From contig CAMRHE010000035.1 of the NCBI GenBank assembly GCA_947044405.1, positions 7,971,501 to 8,035,500 of the forward strand: DNA of 64,000 nucleotides, written 5' to 3'. The notes below the pieces were generated by a model, which worked only from the letters and a program-made list of their open reading frames with translations, searched no databases and was not told where the DNA came from. The position numbers were made by a program, and so were the translations under genes. The DNA is from Leptodactylus fallax. Lineage: Eukaryota > Chordata > Amphibia > Anura > Leptodactylidae. Positions 12,713 to 26,429 of this stretch are shown here, piece by piece (position 1 is the first letter of the stretch; each line of letters opens with the position of its first letter).

Positions 12713-13240
12713 TTAATCTCTCAGATACAATGTTCTGAGATGCAAACTGAACCACAGCACCTGAGAGGTTAAGTTTAAGTAGAGGGCTTCCTCCAGTGAC
12801 AATCTCCCCTTCCCTGGGGCAGGGTTCAATCTCAATCAATATAATTTGCAGTCTCTGGTATAAAAGTTCTAATGGTAACATGTTCAAGCGCTCTAGGGGG
12901 CTAAAAATGAAATAAAGGTTATTAAAAATATAAAAACAACTAAAAAAAAAAACTGTCAACCCCATTTTACAAATAAAAGTAAATACAAAAAAAAACAACC
13001 TCTCCCCACAAAAACAGTTCTGACACAGCTTCATAGCCAGAAATATAAAAAAGTTCTGGGTGTCAGTATATGGCAATGCAAAAAAAAAAAACATTTTTTT
13101 ACATTATTAAAATAAAAAAAATATAAATTTAGAACCACTGTAATCCTAATGATTTACAGAATAAAGGTAACATCTCATTCAAAACCAGACAAAGGCATCA
13201 GCTGAAAAGGGTTAAAGTACATAAACCCACTTTAACAGGG
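12713..13240. repeat. Decayed dispersed repeat, probably TTAA type
   Basis: Begins at the TTAA that ends the neighbouring MITE and finishes near TTTAACAGGGGTTAA. It holds poly-A-rich segments such as TATGGCAATGCAAAAAAA and ATATAAATTTAGAACCACTG, which also appear in the larger repeat at 19531-20660. Family and exact ends are uncertain. Confidence 0.35.
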
Positions 13241-13829
13241 GTTAAAGAGTCAACATTTCTATTTTCACAATTCAATAAACTTATCCAGGATTCTATTCCT
13301 TCATTAAAGTTTTGTTGGATGCAGAAATCTGTAATATTGACTATTTCTAAATTTTATAAACTAAGAGCATTTTGAGATCCATTAGTCTGCCAGCTATTTT
13401 AGCTGTACATGATATTAATTATAACTTGTTTTAAGGAAAATCTGACAATAATGTCTTCTGGTAATCAGTAGACCAATTCTCTTACTTTTATCTGCTCTAA
13501 ACTGGTTAGGTAAAGAGTAAAATTAATGAATGTTTTTTGTAGATAAAAATATGTTCTGTTCTACATATATTAAGACATTTTATTGTTAAGTTGCTGATGA
13601 CTGCCATTACAAATTTTTTTTTTTTTTAGGTAGACACAGCAACCTGTTTTTAAACAATAGGACAAATAATTTCACATAGCAGGCAAACAAAGTAGCATTT
13701 TTAATGCAATGTACTTTGCAAAACTCTTGAATTTACATAAGCTAGCAGTATAGATCCTTGAGATGGGAATATCCCTTTAAATCACATAGAAAAACTAAGA
13801 ATAGAAACCGTATTCACCATTGTCTGCTG
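13241..13829. other. No gene seen
   Basis: AT-rich, one poly-T run near 13615. Nothing recognised. Confidence 0.4.
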
Positions 13830-14340
13830 ACACAGTCGTAACTTGAAGCTCCTGGGCTCAAGTGCAAAAATTGTACTGGTTCCCTTACCTTTCTTGTGCC
13901 ATTTAGAATAGAATATTTTGTGTGGCAATTGTTCCCTTTGGGCGCTCTTAGGATTTACACCCCTATAGCTAACAAAATAACAGTTCCGCAACTGTGAATC
14001 GTATGCCTGGGTTATATAAATCAATACGTACTGTGGGTAGAGTGTCTGAAGGCAAGGGAGCAGTTACTGTATGGGGGCCAATAAAGGGACAGTATATTGT
14101 TTGGGGATCAATAAAGGGGACAATATACTGTGTGGGGGTTATTAAGGGGGCTTTATTCCATGTAGTGAACAGGAAAGTGGGCATTACACTGTGTGCATGG
14201 TAGCAAATGGGGCAATATACCATGTGGGGGTACAGGAAAGGGAGTGTTATACCAGGTGGGGTCCAGGAAAGGGTGCATTATATAGTGTGAGAACAGTAAA
14301 GGAGACTTTATGCCATGTGGGAGCCAGTAAAGGGCTGATC
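13830..14340. repeat. Dispersed repeat with degenerate minisatellite
   Basis: From about 14060 to 14340 a unit of roughly 30-38 bp, with the pattern GGGGCCAATAAAGGG then ACA-TATA-CTGTGTG, repeats about eight times with heavy drift. The entry (GTCGTAACTTGAAGCTCCTGG) resembles the ends of the hAT-like elements elsewhere in the window, which also carry minisatellites. No matching right end was found. Confidence 0.55.
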
Positions 14341-14956
14341 AGCAGGTGAGGCTCTGCTTTGGCTTTCCACTGCAGGGAGTTGGAGGGCCAGAAAATGAAG
14401 AGGAATCTGAGGCAAAAGTCAGCCCAAATTGCTCTTCATTTTCCACCATCTGAACAGGCTCTTACTCTTCCCTGACTGTCTGAAAACTACAACACCCCCA
14501 GCAATGCCAGATCCTCAGGAATTGTTGAGAGTTGTAGTTTTATTGTTGCCAACCACTGTACCATAATGTAGCAGTGATTGTTGCCTCAGACATTAGAGCA
14601 GGCACTAGCTCAGCCATTTAACCCCTCAGATGCTGCAGTCAATACAGACTGACACCTCTGAGTAATATAGAAAATAAGGGCTAATTTATCAAGAACAATG
14701 TATTCCGCTAGCCAGAATTTGCTTGCCAATTTAAAATGAAGTGCACACCTCATCATAACCTTCGGGGTCCATGGACCTAAACAGAACTCCACATCAGTTC
14801 CTTGTTGATGTAAAATTCTGGCAGAAATAATTATAAATCTGACAGCTCCTAGTATCAATTCCACTGGTGGGCTCTAGACATCCCAGTCCGAAACCACTAT
14901 TAGTTGTAGTTTTGCAACATGTGAGAAGTCACAGGTTGCAAATTAATGCTATAGAG
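14341..14956. other. No gene seen
   Basis: Contains a short inverted motif around AAAACTACAAC ... GTTGTAGTTTT (about 14480-14545). No gene or identifiable element. Confidence 0.4.
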
Positions 14957-15224
14957 CAGGGGTCGGCAAACCCTGGCACATGTGCCACTGTTGGCACGCA
15001 TGGCATATTTTGCTGGCATGGGACCTGCATACATTAAATTGCTGCCCTCCCTGCCCACCAATGAGAGGAGTGAGGAAAGTCCAGGAGGCGGGGCCATGTG
15101 CATCCCTGTAAAGAGGAGGAGGAGAGGAGAGCTCTGTACAGCAAAGTGAAAGTAAAAAATGCCAGGTACATGCTGGGGCTACTATTCTTATTAATGGGGT
15201 TATTTTAGTTTTAGTAACTCCATG

Positions 15225-16670
15225 CAGGGCCGGCGTTAGGGGGGGGGCAAACTGGGCAATTGCCCAGGACCCGACCCCAAAGGGGCCCCCGGGATCCGAA
15301 GCCTGATGACTCCGGATCCTGGAGTCAGGACCGGCCATATTGATAACAGAAATGGAACCAGCATCATGTGCTGCAGGGCCCCTTTCCAAGGTGAGTAAAA
15401 ATAACAAACATTTTTACTCACTTGTCCTTGCGTCTGATGTCATCTTCTGTTGTTCCGGACATCACCGCTGAGGCCTTAGCGGTCACGTGGGGCGTGCCTC
15501 ACGTAACCGCTGAGGCCCAATCACAGGGCTAAAACGCGTGACGTCAGCCGCAGAGAAGAGGAAGCGCCGGCAGAGATAGCGGAGCAGCGCGAGGAGGCCC
15601 AGGAGAGGTAAGGCAAGGTAAGTATAGCTGTTTGTTATTTTCCCTCACCTCCCCCAGGCCTTCGATTATTATACACTGGGGTCTCTTCAGACCCAAGAGT
15701 ATAAGATAATACTAGAACTAAGGGAGTCTGTAGGGCCACTGTGGAGCATTATACTGGGGGGGGGAGTCCCTCTGGATACCATATTATACTGTGGAGGGCC
15801 ACTGTGGAGCATTATAATGAACCGGCCATGGAGTTATTGGGGCCTGCACAGTACTATAGGGGCTGACTAAACTGGGAACATACTCAGTAACACCAGATAA
15901 TCAGCACATATGTAAGACTTCAGTGAAGGAGCTGTGGTGTAGGCTATTAGCAGGAAGCTGTTGGGTGGGGCCCCAGAACAAGTTCCTCTGGTGGGCCTAA
16001 GGCCCTTCAGTCCGACACTGTATAACGGAGAACTATTATATATAAGGGTGGGTTACTATATATAATTGGGAAACTTAAATAAGAGGGGGCTATTATTTAT
16101 AAGTCGGGCTCTTATTTATAAGGGGGAACTATTATATATAAGGCATACATTATAAAGGGGTGCTATTATTTATAAGAGGGGAAATGTTTATAAGGTGGGT
16201 ATAATTGTTAAGTGGGATTATTTATAAAGGGGGCTATTAGTGATAATGGGGACTATTATTTATCAGAGTAACTATTATTTATGAGAGGACTATTATTAAT
16301 AAGGGAGCAGTATTATTTTTACGGGGTGACTGTTACTGATGAGGGTTAATATTGCTAATACAGGGCACTATTTATCATTTATAAGGGAGCTATTACTGAT
16401 AAAGGTGTAATATTATTTATAAGCAGGGATTATTATTTATAAGGAGGCACTATAATAACTGATGACTGGGTGCAAAAATCTGTTAGGTGGTACAAAGGTG
16501 CTCATTTGATTTGTGTGTGGTAAAATGGGGATTATAACTTTTTTGTTGGCAGAAAGGAGGCGTTATTATAGGGGTTGCCACTGCAAGACGATGGTGGTGT
16601 TTGCATATCAGCATTTGGGGCCCTGCTTTTAATTTTGCCCAGGGCCCCACTTTGTCTAAAACCGGCCCTG
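15225..16670. mobile_element. Non-autonomous hAT-like element with internal minisatellite
   Basis: Exact 8-bp target duplication ACTCCATG at 15217-15224 and 16671-16678. The ends are CAGGGCCGGCGTTAGG and, inverted, CAGGGCCGGTTTTAGA; further inside both ends share a TTGCCCAGG block in inverted orientation. No transposase. The inner part holds CpG-rich sequence (15400-15620) and then a minisatellite (16030-16460). The 152-codon minus frame over its left part is not a gene. It is inserted into a copy of a different hAT-like family, so it is the younger of the two. Confidence 0.9.
16030..16460. repeat. Minisatellite, roughly 20-30 bp unit
   Basis: Degenerate tandem units of the form GGGGACTATTATTTATAA, about 17-20 copies, with unit length drifting between about 18 and 30 bp. 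It lies inside the hAT-like element 15225-16670. Confidence 0.8.
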
Positions 16671-17058
16671 ACTCCATGTGCCTCACATTAATAGCAATTA
16701 ACCCCATCATGTCCCTCACATTAACCCCTGTGTGCTTTACATAAGGGTTACTAACATGTGAGACATATGGGGGTACTAATAAAGAACCTTAATAATGAAG
16801 ATACTTAATTAGTACCTCCATGTTTCTCACATATCAGTAACTCTTATGTGAAGCACACAAGGGTTGATGTGAGGGACATGATGGGATTAATTGCTATTAA
16901 AGAGGACCTTTTATTGGTTAATTTCTCTCCAGCTCGCTCAAACTCACCTGTTGCAAGTAACAGGTGTGGGCAATATAAAAATCACACCTGAAGCCAGATA
17001 AAAAGGAGAGAAGTTGACTCAATCTTTGCATTGTATGTCTGTGTTTGCCATACTGAGC

Positions 17059-18006
<948 letters not shown>

Positions 18007-18117
18007 CTCTGCAGACTCTGTGAAAAGCGCTGCAGGAGAAACCGCAATGCATTTCCGCCACAGTTTTTCCTGCAGCGCTTTTTAGCTGCAGCCCGCAACG
18101 TGTGACCTTTGCTTTAA

Positions 18118-18598
18118 AGGGGATGTCCAGTTTCAGCAAAGAAATGTTATTGTATATAAAATGAAAAGTTGTATAATTTTCCAATATACTTTCTGTATCA
18201 TTTCCTCATGGTTTTCTATATGTCTGCTTGCTGTCATCCACTGTTTACTTCAGGTAAAAAAAGATCTATTCATGATCCTGTGATGTACAGTCCATGGTCA
18301 TGTGACATATGGTCCATGGTCATGTGATGGACACACAGGTGCACAACTTCTTATCAGGCAGATGTCTGATTACTGTACTATGACTATAATGAGCTGTGCA
18401 CCTGTGTGTCCATCACATGACCATGGACCGTATGTCATATGACCATGGACTGATTTTTAACCCCTGGAAGTAAACAAGGAATGAGAGTGCAGAGATCTAG
18501 AACACCGTGGGGAATTGATACAGAAAGTATATTGGAAAATTGTATAACTTTTGATTTTGCAAACAATAGCATTTATTTGCTGATGTTGGGCAACCCCT
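18118..18598. repeat. Fold-back MITE (TTAA)
   Basis: TTAA at 18114-18117 and 18599-18602. The inverted ends are AGGGGATGTCCAGTTTCAGC and AGGGGTTGCCCAACATCAGC; both arms run on through TTTTCCAATATACTTTCTGT. A second inner inverted pair contains CCATGGTCATGTGA and GTGCACA. Non-coding. A fold-back fragment of another family (GCGCTGCAGGAGAAACC ... CCTGCAGCGC) sits just to the left, at about 18023-18085. Confidence 0.85.
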
Positions 18599-19530
18599 TT
18601 AAGTTTATTTTAATAACTGCTATAAAAGGTAAAAAATAATTACTAAGTAGACACCAGGTAAAAGTAAATCTATTTCATTTGTACAGCAAACTGTGTGTGC
18701 TATACAGGACCCTGAGGAAACACTGAACATCCAGCTTCCAGCAGCCATTTCTGAATATTATTTGTAATATTGCCAGTGTTTCTTGACTTATGGTCTCAGG
18801 TTACTATACTTTCAAGTTACAATGGTCATCCCAGAATGAATTAATATTGTATGTTGAATCTCTTCCAGCCTTCTTAAGATCGTTTCACATTGTTATGTTT
18901 ATTATTATTTAGTATACTAATTTGGTACTACACTTTCTTTCATCAAGCATGTCTGCATGATGAAACAAAAGAAGTAATTATATATTACTATATATATGAC
19001 CAATCCGCATCTTGAAAATTGATGGAAGTGTCCTTTTAATAGAAACAGCAACAGTGTTTTGCTGTTTCCATTAAGGCCGAGGCCCCACGTAGCGTTTTAC
19101 ATTATCTGCAAAGTGTATGGGATTCTGGCTACACATTGCAGAAAAATATCCGCGTTTTTGTACATTGCAGCATGTCTATTATACCTTTGGAAATACTGTG
19201 TGACGTGGCCAGAATCCTGGGTCCATCAGCTGCAATAACCTAGGACAGGTAAGTAAATAAACAAACAGTCTCCCAGACAACTCCTTTAAATCCATAGTGC
19301 TTTACAGTTGAAGATAGTTTAAATACAACACAGAAAAGACACAAATACAAAAATAGATGGAATAGACTAACTTAGTGACCAACAGGTACTATGGGATAGA
19401 GGACCCTACCTGCAAGGACTTACAATCTATGTATATTCAAGTACTATTGGATGTTGTTCTCCTATATTACTTTAATTTACAGAACCATATATGTAGTCTT
19501 AGAAGGCCAATATATGATTTTTAGGACTCC
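18599..19530. other. No gene; one MITE fragment
   Basis: Mostly unique-looking. At about 19070-19180 there is a truncated end of the AGGCTGAGGCCCCACGT family (see 21472-21721). Confidence 0.5.
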
Positions 19531-20660
19531 TTAACCCCTCTCTGACATCTGCTGTACTATTAAGGTGGGTCTTTAAAGATGGCAGCTGCCATAGCTACTG
19601 GGTACATTACAGCGGAGACCCAGAGCTAACTCTGATAGCGAGCACTGCACTGCGGTGTGGCCCCCCAAAGTGAAAAAATGTCCCCGCAGTCGCTCCCCAC
19701 TGGCTCAAACCTTTTATGTTGCAGGTTGGCTCCCGTGTAGCAAGATCGCGGGAGCCGACCTGTTCCTATGACAGCCAGGAGCGTTATAAAGACCAGCCTC
19801 AATAGTAATGTCATAGACCAGCCTCAATAGTAATGTAGTGAATCTTCTATAGACTGCAATCTCCTATAGACGGCTAATAAAATAGTAAAAAAATAAAATA
19901 AAAAAAAAGTAAAAAAAAAAAAAATTCTAAAAAAAAAACAAACCAGAAAAATAAAGGTTCAAATCACTCCCCTTTCCATTGAATACATATAAAACTAAAA
20001 AAAATTACTGTGAAAGACATACACATTAGGTATCCCTGTGTCTGAAAACGCCAGGATTACAAACTTATAAAAATATTTTTATAATGTTGTAGCGGGAAAA
20101 AAAGAAATCAAAAGTGCCAAACCTCCATTTTTTCGCTGTATCACCTCTTCTAAAAATTTGAATGAAAAGTGATCATAGCAATAGACATTTCCTAAAATGG
20201 TATGACTAAAAAGTACATCTGGCCCTGAAAAAAAAAAGGTGCCCTATACAGAAATATAAAAAAAAGTTATTGGTGTCAGAATATGGTGACTTTAAGAAAA
20301 AAAAATTTTTTTTGCAAAGTTTTGGATTTTTAAGGGGTTAAAATATAAATCATACTATATAAACTTGGTATGCAAGGAATCATATCGAAACAAAATACAA
20401 GTGACATGTAATTTTGAAGGCCGTAAAAACAAAGCCCGTAAGAAAGTCACACAAATGCATTTTTCTCCAATTCCACCCAATTCTGAAATTTTTTTTCCAG
20501 CTTCCCAGTACATTGTACAGAATAATAAATGGTACCATTATGAAGAATAATTTGTCCTGCAAACAGCTCTCATATGACTCTGAACGGAAAAATAAAAAAG
20601 TTAAGGGCTTTGGAAGGTGGGGAGTCAAAAATGAAAATCGAAAAATGCCACCAGCGGGAA
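19531..20660. repeat. TTAA-type dispersed repeat
   Basis: Starts TTAA-CCCCTCTCTGACATC. It then has a GC-rich part with GATCGCGGGAGCCGACCTG, then a run of poly-A-rich segments. Later it carries TATAAACTTGGTATGC and TTTTTTTCCAGCTTCCCAG. The layout (TTAA, CCCC terminus, GC-rich left part, A/T-homopolymer right part) matches 46736-47596 and the fragment at 45715-46200. The TTAAGGGGTTAA at 20330 looks like a right end, but related sequence continues past it to about 20660, so I place the end there. No transposase. Confidence 0.6.
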
Positions 20661-21471
20661 ATTCTTCTGAATTATACACATTTATATAATTATTTAAATG
20701 CAAAATGGACTTGCAAATTACAATGTTATCCTTCAGAGAGTTGCTGACATTACGGTTGCTTGAAGGGATAGAACATAACCTAGATATGTCCACTCTGATA
20801 CATATTTTTGTTTCTATGTGGAGATAAATTGAAGAAAAGACTGTCTACTGAGCATTTCAACATTTAAATTATATAGCAGAGGAAAACTTCAAATATATTT
20901 CATCTATAAACTGATATATATTTATCCAAAAGTTTCTGAAATGAACTTACTTTAAAGAAGTATGCAGATTTCAGCTGTATGCTATTAACAAAAAATAAGT
21001 AACTACTTTTACTTGAACAATAAATTGATGGCATCCAGTGTAATATATTATACATGAGCAAGATATCTATTCCAGATAGCAGATGGTCACCTGTCCACAA
21101 AAGGAACCACTTTCCTGCACCTGCGTGGGTCAGGCTGAGCAGCATTCCTAGAACTTATGATAAGTATTGCTTTGCCTTTTTAATGATTCATGGATCCCAT
21201 AATCAATATACACTTTAAAATTCTTAGTTGTTTTTATCTCTGCCTTTTTTAGGCTATGAAAAACAGTTTTACTAAGCTAAATGCACCAGAATTCTGCCTT
21301 AATTTGGCCTACATGCTGAACACAGCATGTATTATGACACTTTTTCTGTCCTGCCTATGAAGAGGGGTGCTTTAGTTAGAAAGGGATGTGTCATGCTGAA
21401 AAGGAGGCATGGTTTAAGATGTAACAATTTGCCAATTGGAACGCAATTTCTGCTGTAAAGTAAGCCAACTA
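20661..21471. other. No gene seen
   Basis: Unique-looking AT-rich sequence. Confidence 0.4.
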
Positions 21472-21721
21472 AGGCTGAGGCCCCACGTTGCGGAAACGCA
21501 GCTTTTTTTTTTGTTGCAGATTTTGTTGTGGTTTTCTGTTGCAGATTTTGCTGTGTTTTTTTTTTTTTGAGCCAAAGCCAAAAGTGGCTTCAAAAGGCAT
21601 TGGGAATATATAGGAAGTATACTTCTACATTTTGCTCAATCCACTCCTGGCTTTTGCTCTAAAAACCGCAGCAAAATCTGCACCAAAAAAATCTGCATTT
21701 CCGCAACGTGGGGCCTCAGCC
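21472..21721. repeat. Fold-back MITE, GGCTGAGGCCCCACGT family
   Basis: TA on both sides. The inverted ends are GGCTGAGGCCCCACGTTGCG and its complement; the arms continue through AACGCAG/CTGC-poly-A tracts and GCAAAATCTGC. Non-coding. Relatives occur at 19070, 22531 and 26430. Confidence 0.85.
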
Positions 21722-22213
21722 TATATCAGTTTTAATTGTGGACTAATATATAATCCAGCATCATCCACTGTGATAAATCTGGCACTTTTTTTTAAGAATA
21801 TTTAGTCCAAATCTTAGACAAGATTAGTAAATGTGCCAAAATGATTTGTGTATTTCACCTATATTTAAGTTCGAACAGATTGTGGTCAATATCTGTAACC
21901 CATTAAAAATGACTGTGGCTTTTACCTACCTAACTGACTCTAAGCAGCCTTCTCCATTACTTACTATGTGTTGATGAAATGGATCAAATCTCCATTATGT
22001 GAGGATCAAGATTTGTTACCTACTTTTTGCAATTTTCTACTAAGGAACAAGTAGTAACAATAGAGGGTGCATAAAGTTACAAGTGGGAGCTATTTATAGG
22101 GCTCTAGACTTGTCATATTTGCCTTTTCTGTCATTGTACTTACTATATTTTTGGCTAGTAAGCTGCAATGGATGGCAAGATAGATCCAAGAAGAGAAAAA
22201 AAAAAAGCTTTAA
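21722..22213. other. No gene seen
   Basis: Unique-looking sequence between two MITEs. Confidence 0.4.
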
Positions 22214-22499
22214 GCTAAGGCCCCACATAGCGGGCCGGAGCAACAATGCGCTGCGGGAAAAACTGTGGCGGCAATGCATCGCGGTTTTTCCCGCAGTACA
22301 TTTCACAGAAAGTCTGCAGAGGTTTCCTCTGCAGACTTTCTGCTTCAATTGTATATACACGGTGTTTCCGTAGGTATAATTGACATGCTGCGATTTCCAA
22401 AACAGCGTGCCTGCTGTGCGTGATTTCCCATCCACTTTGCAGGTACTGTAAAATGTTGCGTTTTTTTCTGTAGCGTTTCCACCACATGGGGCCCTGGCT
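22214..22499. repeat. Fold-back MITE (TTAA), related family
   Basis: TTAA at 22210-22213 and 22500-22503. The inverted ends are GCTAAGGCCCCACATAGCGG and GCCAGGGCCCCATGTGGTGG. Two inner hairpins: GCGGGAAAAACTG with its complement, and GAAAGTCTGCAGAGGTTTCC with its complement (about 22300-22342). Confidence 0.8.
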
Positions 22500-22530
22500 T
22501 TAATACACTGTTGACTGCTGTTCAGAAGGC

Positions 22531-23060
22531 TTAGGCCCCACATTGCAGAAACGCAGCAGAAAAAAAAAACGCTGCATTTTACAGTACCAGCAAGGTAAAT
22601 GAGATTCTGGCTAATCCCATCCACACACTGCGGAAAAAAAAAAAAAAAAAAACACATTGCAAAAAATGCAGCATGTCAATTTTACCTGTGGAAATTCTTG
22701 CATTTTCCCCATAGATTTAAAAAAGGAAGAAAAAACGCAGCAAAAAAATGTTGCAGAAAAAAAAACATGGCAGAAATGCATCACATTTTTTTTTTCTGCA
22801 GCGTTTTTCATTGCGTTTTCACTGAGTTTTCCTCTGTGGACTTTATGCCCTTATTATACCTATAGGGAAAACACCAGCATTTCTGCAGGTATAATTGACA
22901 TCCTGCAATTTATAAAAACAAAGGCGGTTTTGAAAACGCAACTTTTCCACTGCAGATTTTTTTTTCTGCAGTGCGTGGTTGGGATTAGCCATTCACTTTT
23001 GCTGCAGTGTATCTACTATGGCAAAAACGCTGCGTTTTTGCAATGAGGGACTTCAGCCTT
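22531..23060. repeat. Compound fold-back MITE
   Basis: Outer inverted ends are TTAGGCCCCACATTGCAGAA and, inverted, AAGGCTGAAGTCCCTCATTG. Inner blocks rich in GCAGAAAAAAACG and its complement are repeated in both orientations, suggesting two units fused or one nested in the other. The 187-codon and 129-codon frames in this cluster follow the homopolymers and are not genes. Confidence 0.65.
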
Positions 23061-25419
23061 AGCCTTACTCAGAAAAACATGGAAGTCAATTTCCCTACAG
23101 CAGTCCTCATCTATAAGTCTTACTCCAGCAATATTTTTAGTTACATAGGTCACAATACCAGCCCTGATTGTAATCTCAACATTGTATTTTCCAAGTGACA
23201 CTAATATCACCACCGACAGTAATGCTCACTGCAGACTATCTCCACAATTGGGTATCAAAGTACCCACACACTGCCGCCATGTTAAAGATATTCAGAGACA
23301 TATTGTAAGAGGTCCCTGCAACCTACAATGTGTTATTTATAATAATGTTGTCTTAAAGTGTGGGGCAGAGGAACCTGTAGGTCAAGGTTTTACTGCTACT
23401 TCTGCTTCCTTTATAGCTACAACCATGAAACTACTTGAAACTGCTCTCTTAAGGTAAATAGTAGTAGTGTCAGCATAGCAATGATATTCTAATGGAATGG
23501 TTCATACCACTGTGTTCACTCCAAAGAAATTCCACTGAAAAGTAGCATGCACATAGTTGTTATAACTGGAACATATGCTACAAAAACATCTATGATCCTG
23601 TGGTGCCCTCTAGACCACTGATAGAAACTTACAGGTGAACAGCCAAATGAGCAACAAATTGTACTAAAATAAAAAATTGATATGTTCCAGCTAGGGTATA
23701 TGTGTGACATTATGGGTGTGCGCTTTGAGTTGGGGATTATCTCATTAAATTCTGAACACATTTGCCAGGGGGTTAGAGAATTAGGGAAGCATGCAGCTCC
23801 CAATCCACAACCTTGCTTATATAGCATTATTAGCCATGTAACGGTGGCATGGTTGTGTACTGGAGCAAATTAAGACCTTCGACCTAGGGCTTTTTCCTTT
23901 TTTCTTTACCTGACCCTGATCTCCATGAAGACTTCTCCCGATGACTTTGATGTGGAGACAAATTTGGCCCATTACTTCTGTAGCCATCTCCAGTTTATAT
24001 AGCAACAAAAATTAAGACCACAGGCCAGACCATATAAACAAATTAAGACCATAAATCAGGTCCCATAATAACCCCAGACTACATTATTTTGGATTCTCGC
24101 CTTTATAGCCAAAGATCCAAGAGCACTAAATTAATTCAGAGCCTGTAGCAGATCCTTAAGTTAATGCAGACATTTAGATTAGATAACAAAATACAGACCT
24201 CAAAATAAATACAGACCAGTAAACCACTATTAGTGTCTCAGACTCCTAAGACCCAAAACTAGACCCTCTAAATACAGAAGCAGACACCCTAAATAAATTC
24301 AGACCAAAGATTACCCCTAAATACAGTCCCTAGGCCAGACCCCTTAAGCTATTACCATATACATTTACTGCTGTTCATACCTTGCAACTTTGCCCTCTGG
24401 CATCAGGCCTTGCGCTCACATATGTGACCACATGTGCCAGGTCCATCTATGCGAACAAGACCTGCACACATATGGTCATGTGACAATATGTATACAGATT
24501 CTTCTAAAGTAAAAGGTCCTGCATACATTTGTGCTTTCAGGAATCACTGTACATCATAGTATGTGTTTTGTTATATATTCATGATATTCATGGCACAAAC
24601 ATCTATACAACTGCAATGTGCATAAACCATGTGTGCACCTTTGGGTAGGCATGAAACCCAGAGTTTACTCCAACTGGCCACTCAAGCCAGTCATATTATA
24701 TTTCCATGTTGTGAATGTGCAATATGGGTTTTACAAGAGATCCTACAAGGAAACAGTAGATGTGAATTTTTTTAACATTTCAGACAGAAGCAAATTAATA
24801 GAATTTTACAATGTCTGTCTGAAATCTCAATGTATAGAAAACACATATATTGAGAAGTTTTAATAGTTTTAAGCTTGCTTAGAAGTTACATGAAAAATAA
24901 CCATCCGAAGATTGTATTCTTACAGTCTAAGAGTTTCCAAGCAATTCACAGGGACATTAAAATGATACATCTTTACCCTTTGAAAAGTCTATATTTTTTT
25001 TTCAGCTGCATTTCGCAGTCTGTAACCATAGCTCAATGTTCCAGCACTTATTGTCATTTCTCAAAAGAAGGACAGGATCTTTTTTTATATGTATTATAAC
25101 TATCCTTTTAGTATTATTAATGGGAAACAAGACTGCCAGAGCATTTATGATAAAGCAAAATCTACAGTTTCTACAGCATCCTATAAAAACATAGATTATG
25201 GTTTTAGAAACAACTTCCTTTAGAACATACTTGGTGGACTACTAAATATAATGACATACTGATTCATCAATCAAATATAGTATAATCTTCTAGTTTTCCA
25301 GTATGTCAGATAATATGCACACTGAGAAATGAGACAAAACTACTTCATTTTTAATCTAGGGTCCATCAGGGTTTAGTGGGATTATTATACCAAAAAATTA
25401 ATTAGTGAATAGTCAAAAT
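23061..25419. other. No gene seen
   Basis: Mostly unique-looking. Short open frames show no known domain. Around 23990-24330 there is an AGACC-rich stretch (recurring AAATTAAGACC, AAATACAGACC, CTAAATACAG) that looks like a degraded short-period repeat. Confidence 0.45.
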
Positions 25420-26319
25420 CAAGGATGTAACTAGCAAAGACTGGGCCCCACAGCAAACTTACAACTTGCCCCGCCCCACGGTATAGCACCCCTTTTCCTG
25501 GCCCCCACACAGTATAATGCCCCATTTACACACACTATAACGTCCCAAAGTAGCCTCCAGAAAGTATTATGTCCCACAGCACAGTGGCCCCTCCACACAG
25601 TATTATGTCCCACAGCGGCCCCTCCACACATGTATTATGCCACATAGTAGACCACCTACGAACTATTATACTATCGGGTCTTTTCAGACCTCAGAGTATA
25701 ATGATTGGAGACCCAGGGTAGGTGACAAACATAAAAAACAGTTTTACTTACCTCTCCTAGGCTCTGGCACACTCCCTACTGCTTTCGGCCCGCTTTGATG
25801 CCCACACAGATGTCACATGGGCCAGGCCAATGTTGAAATGCATAATAACGCTGGCCTGGCCCACGTGAGATCACTAAAGAGGCCCGAAGATTGCAGGGAC
25901 TCACGCCAGAGTGCAGGAGAGGTGAGTAACACTGGTTTTTATGTTCACTCACATCCCCTGGGCCTCCGATCATTATATTCTGGGGTCTGAAAAGATAATA
26001 GGAGCAGTATTTGTTGGGGTTCGTCCAAAAAAACTCTTGCGATGGACCCACAAACTCACTTACCAATCCCCACTCCTGCTCACAGCCGCATCCCCTTCTG
26101 CCCTCCAGGGGGCCCCAGCAACGTGATATGAGATGCAGAAGGGGATGCGAAAGCGGCTATGAGCAGGAGCGGGGATTGGTAAGTAAATAGGGCCCATTAC
26201 CTGCTGAGGTTACTCCAGCAGGTAACGGCCTATTTATAAAAAAAAATAAAAATACACCCCCTAATGTCCCGGGCCCTGTGGCAGCCGCTGTGGCTGCTAC
26301 CCCGGTACTTATGCCACTG
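25420..26319. mobile_element. Non-autonomous hAT-like element
   Basis: The left end CAAGGATGTAACTAGC and the inverted right end CAGTGGCATAAGTACC are similar. The flanks GTCAAAAT (25412-25419) and GTCTAGAT (26320-26327) agree at 6 of 8 positions, consistent with an old 8-bp duplication. Inside are GGCCCC...ACAGTATAATGCC minisatellite units (25490-25640). There is also an inverted pair around GTCTTTTCAGACCTCAGAGT (25679-25698) and its partner near 25975. Non-coding. Confidence 0.6.
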
Positions 26320-26429
26320 GTCTAGATCTAGTCATTCCTATTAGAAATCTAAATGTAAAAATAATGCATCCAGCAATTGAGGGGAAGTGTGGTAGATTTG
26401 GAGTGTTCACAGTAGATGGTTGCATTAAG

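Larger units (their letters stand above)
14957..16905. mobile_element. Truncated copy of the 4846-6884 hAT-like family
   Basis: Starts CAGGGGTCGGCAAACCCTGG and runs as the reverse of the right part of the 4846-6884 element: it shares the segment TGCCAGGTACATGCTGGGG and later the block with ATTAACCCCATCATGTCCCTC. The copy is interrupted by a second hAT-like element at 15225-16670 and breaks down near 16905, where half of a TTAA fold-back MITE and then a Tc1 remnant follow. The distal terminal repeat is not found, so this copy is incomplete. Confidence 0.7.

Noticed and set aside
14949..15407. 152-codon minus-strand frame
   Set aside because: Crosses the junction of two nested hAT-like elements; no domain.
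20330..20341. TTAAGGGGTTAA as the right end of a TTAA element starting at 19535
   Set aside because: Sequence typical of the same repeat family continues to about 20660, so this is probably an internal resemblance.
22094..22657. 187-codon minus-strand frame
   Set aside because: Crosses two fold-back MITEs and poly-A/T runs; composition follows the repeats.
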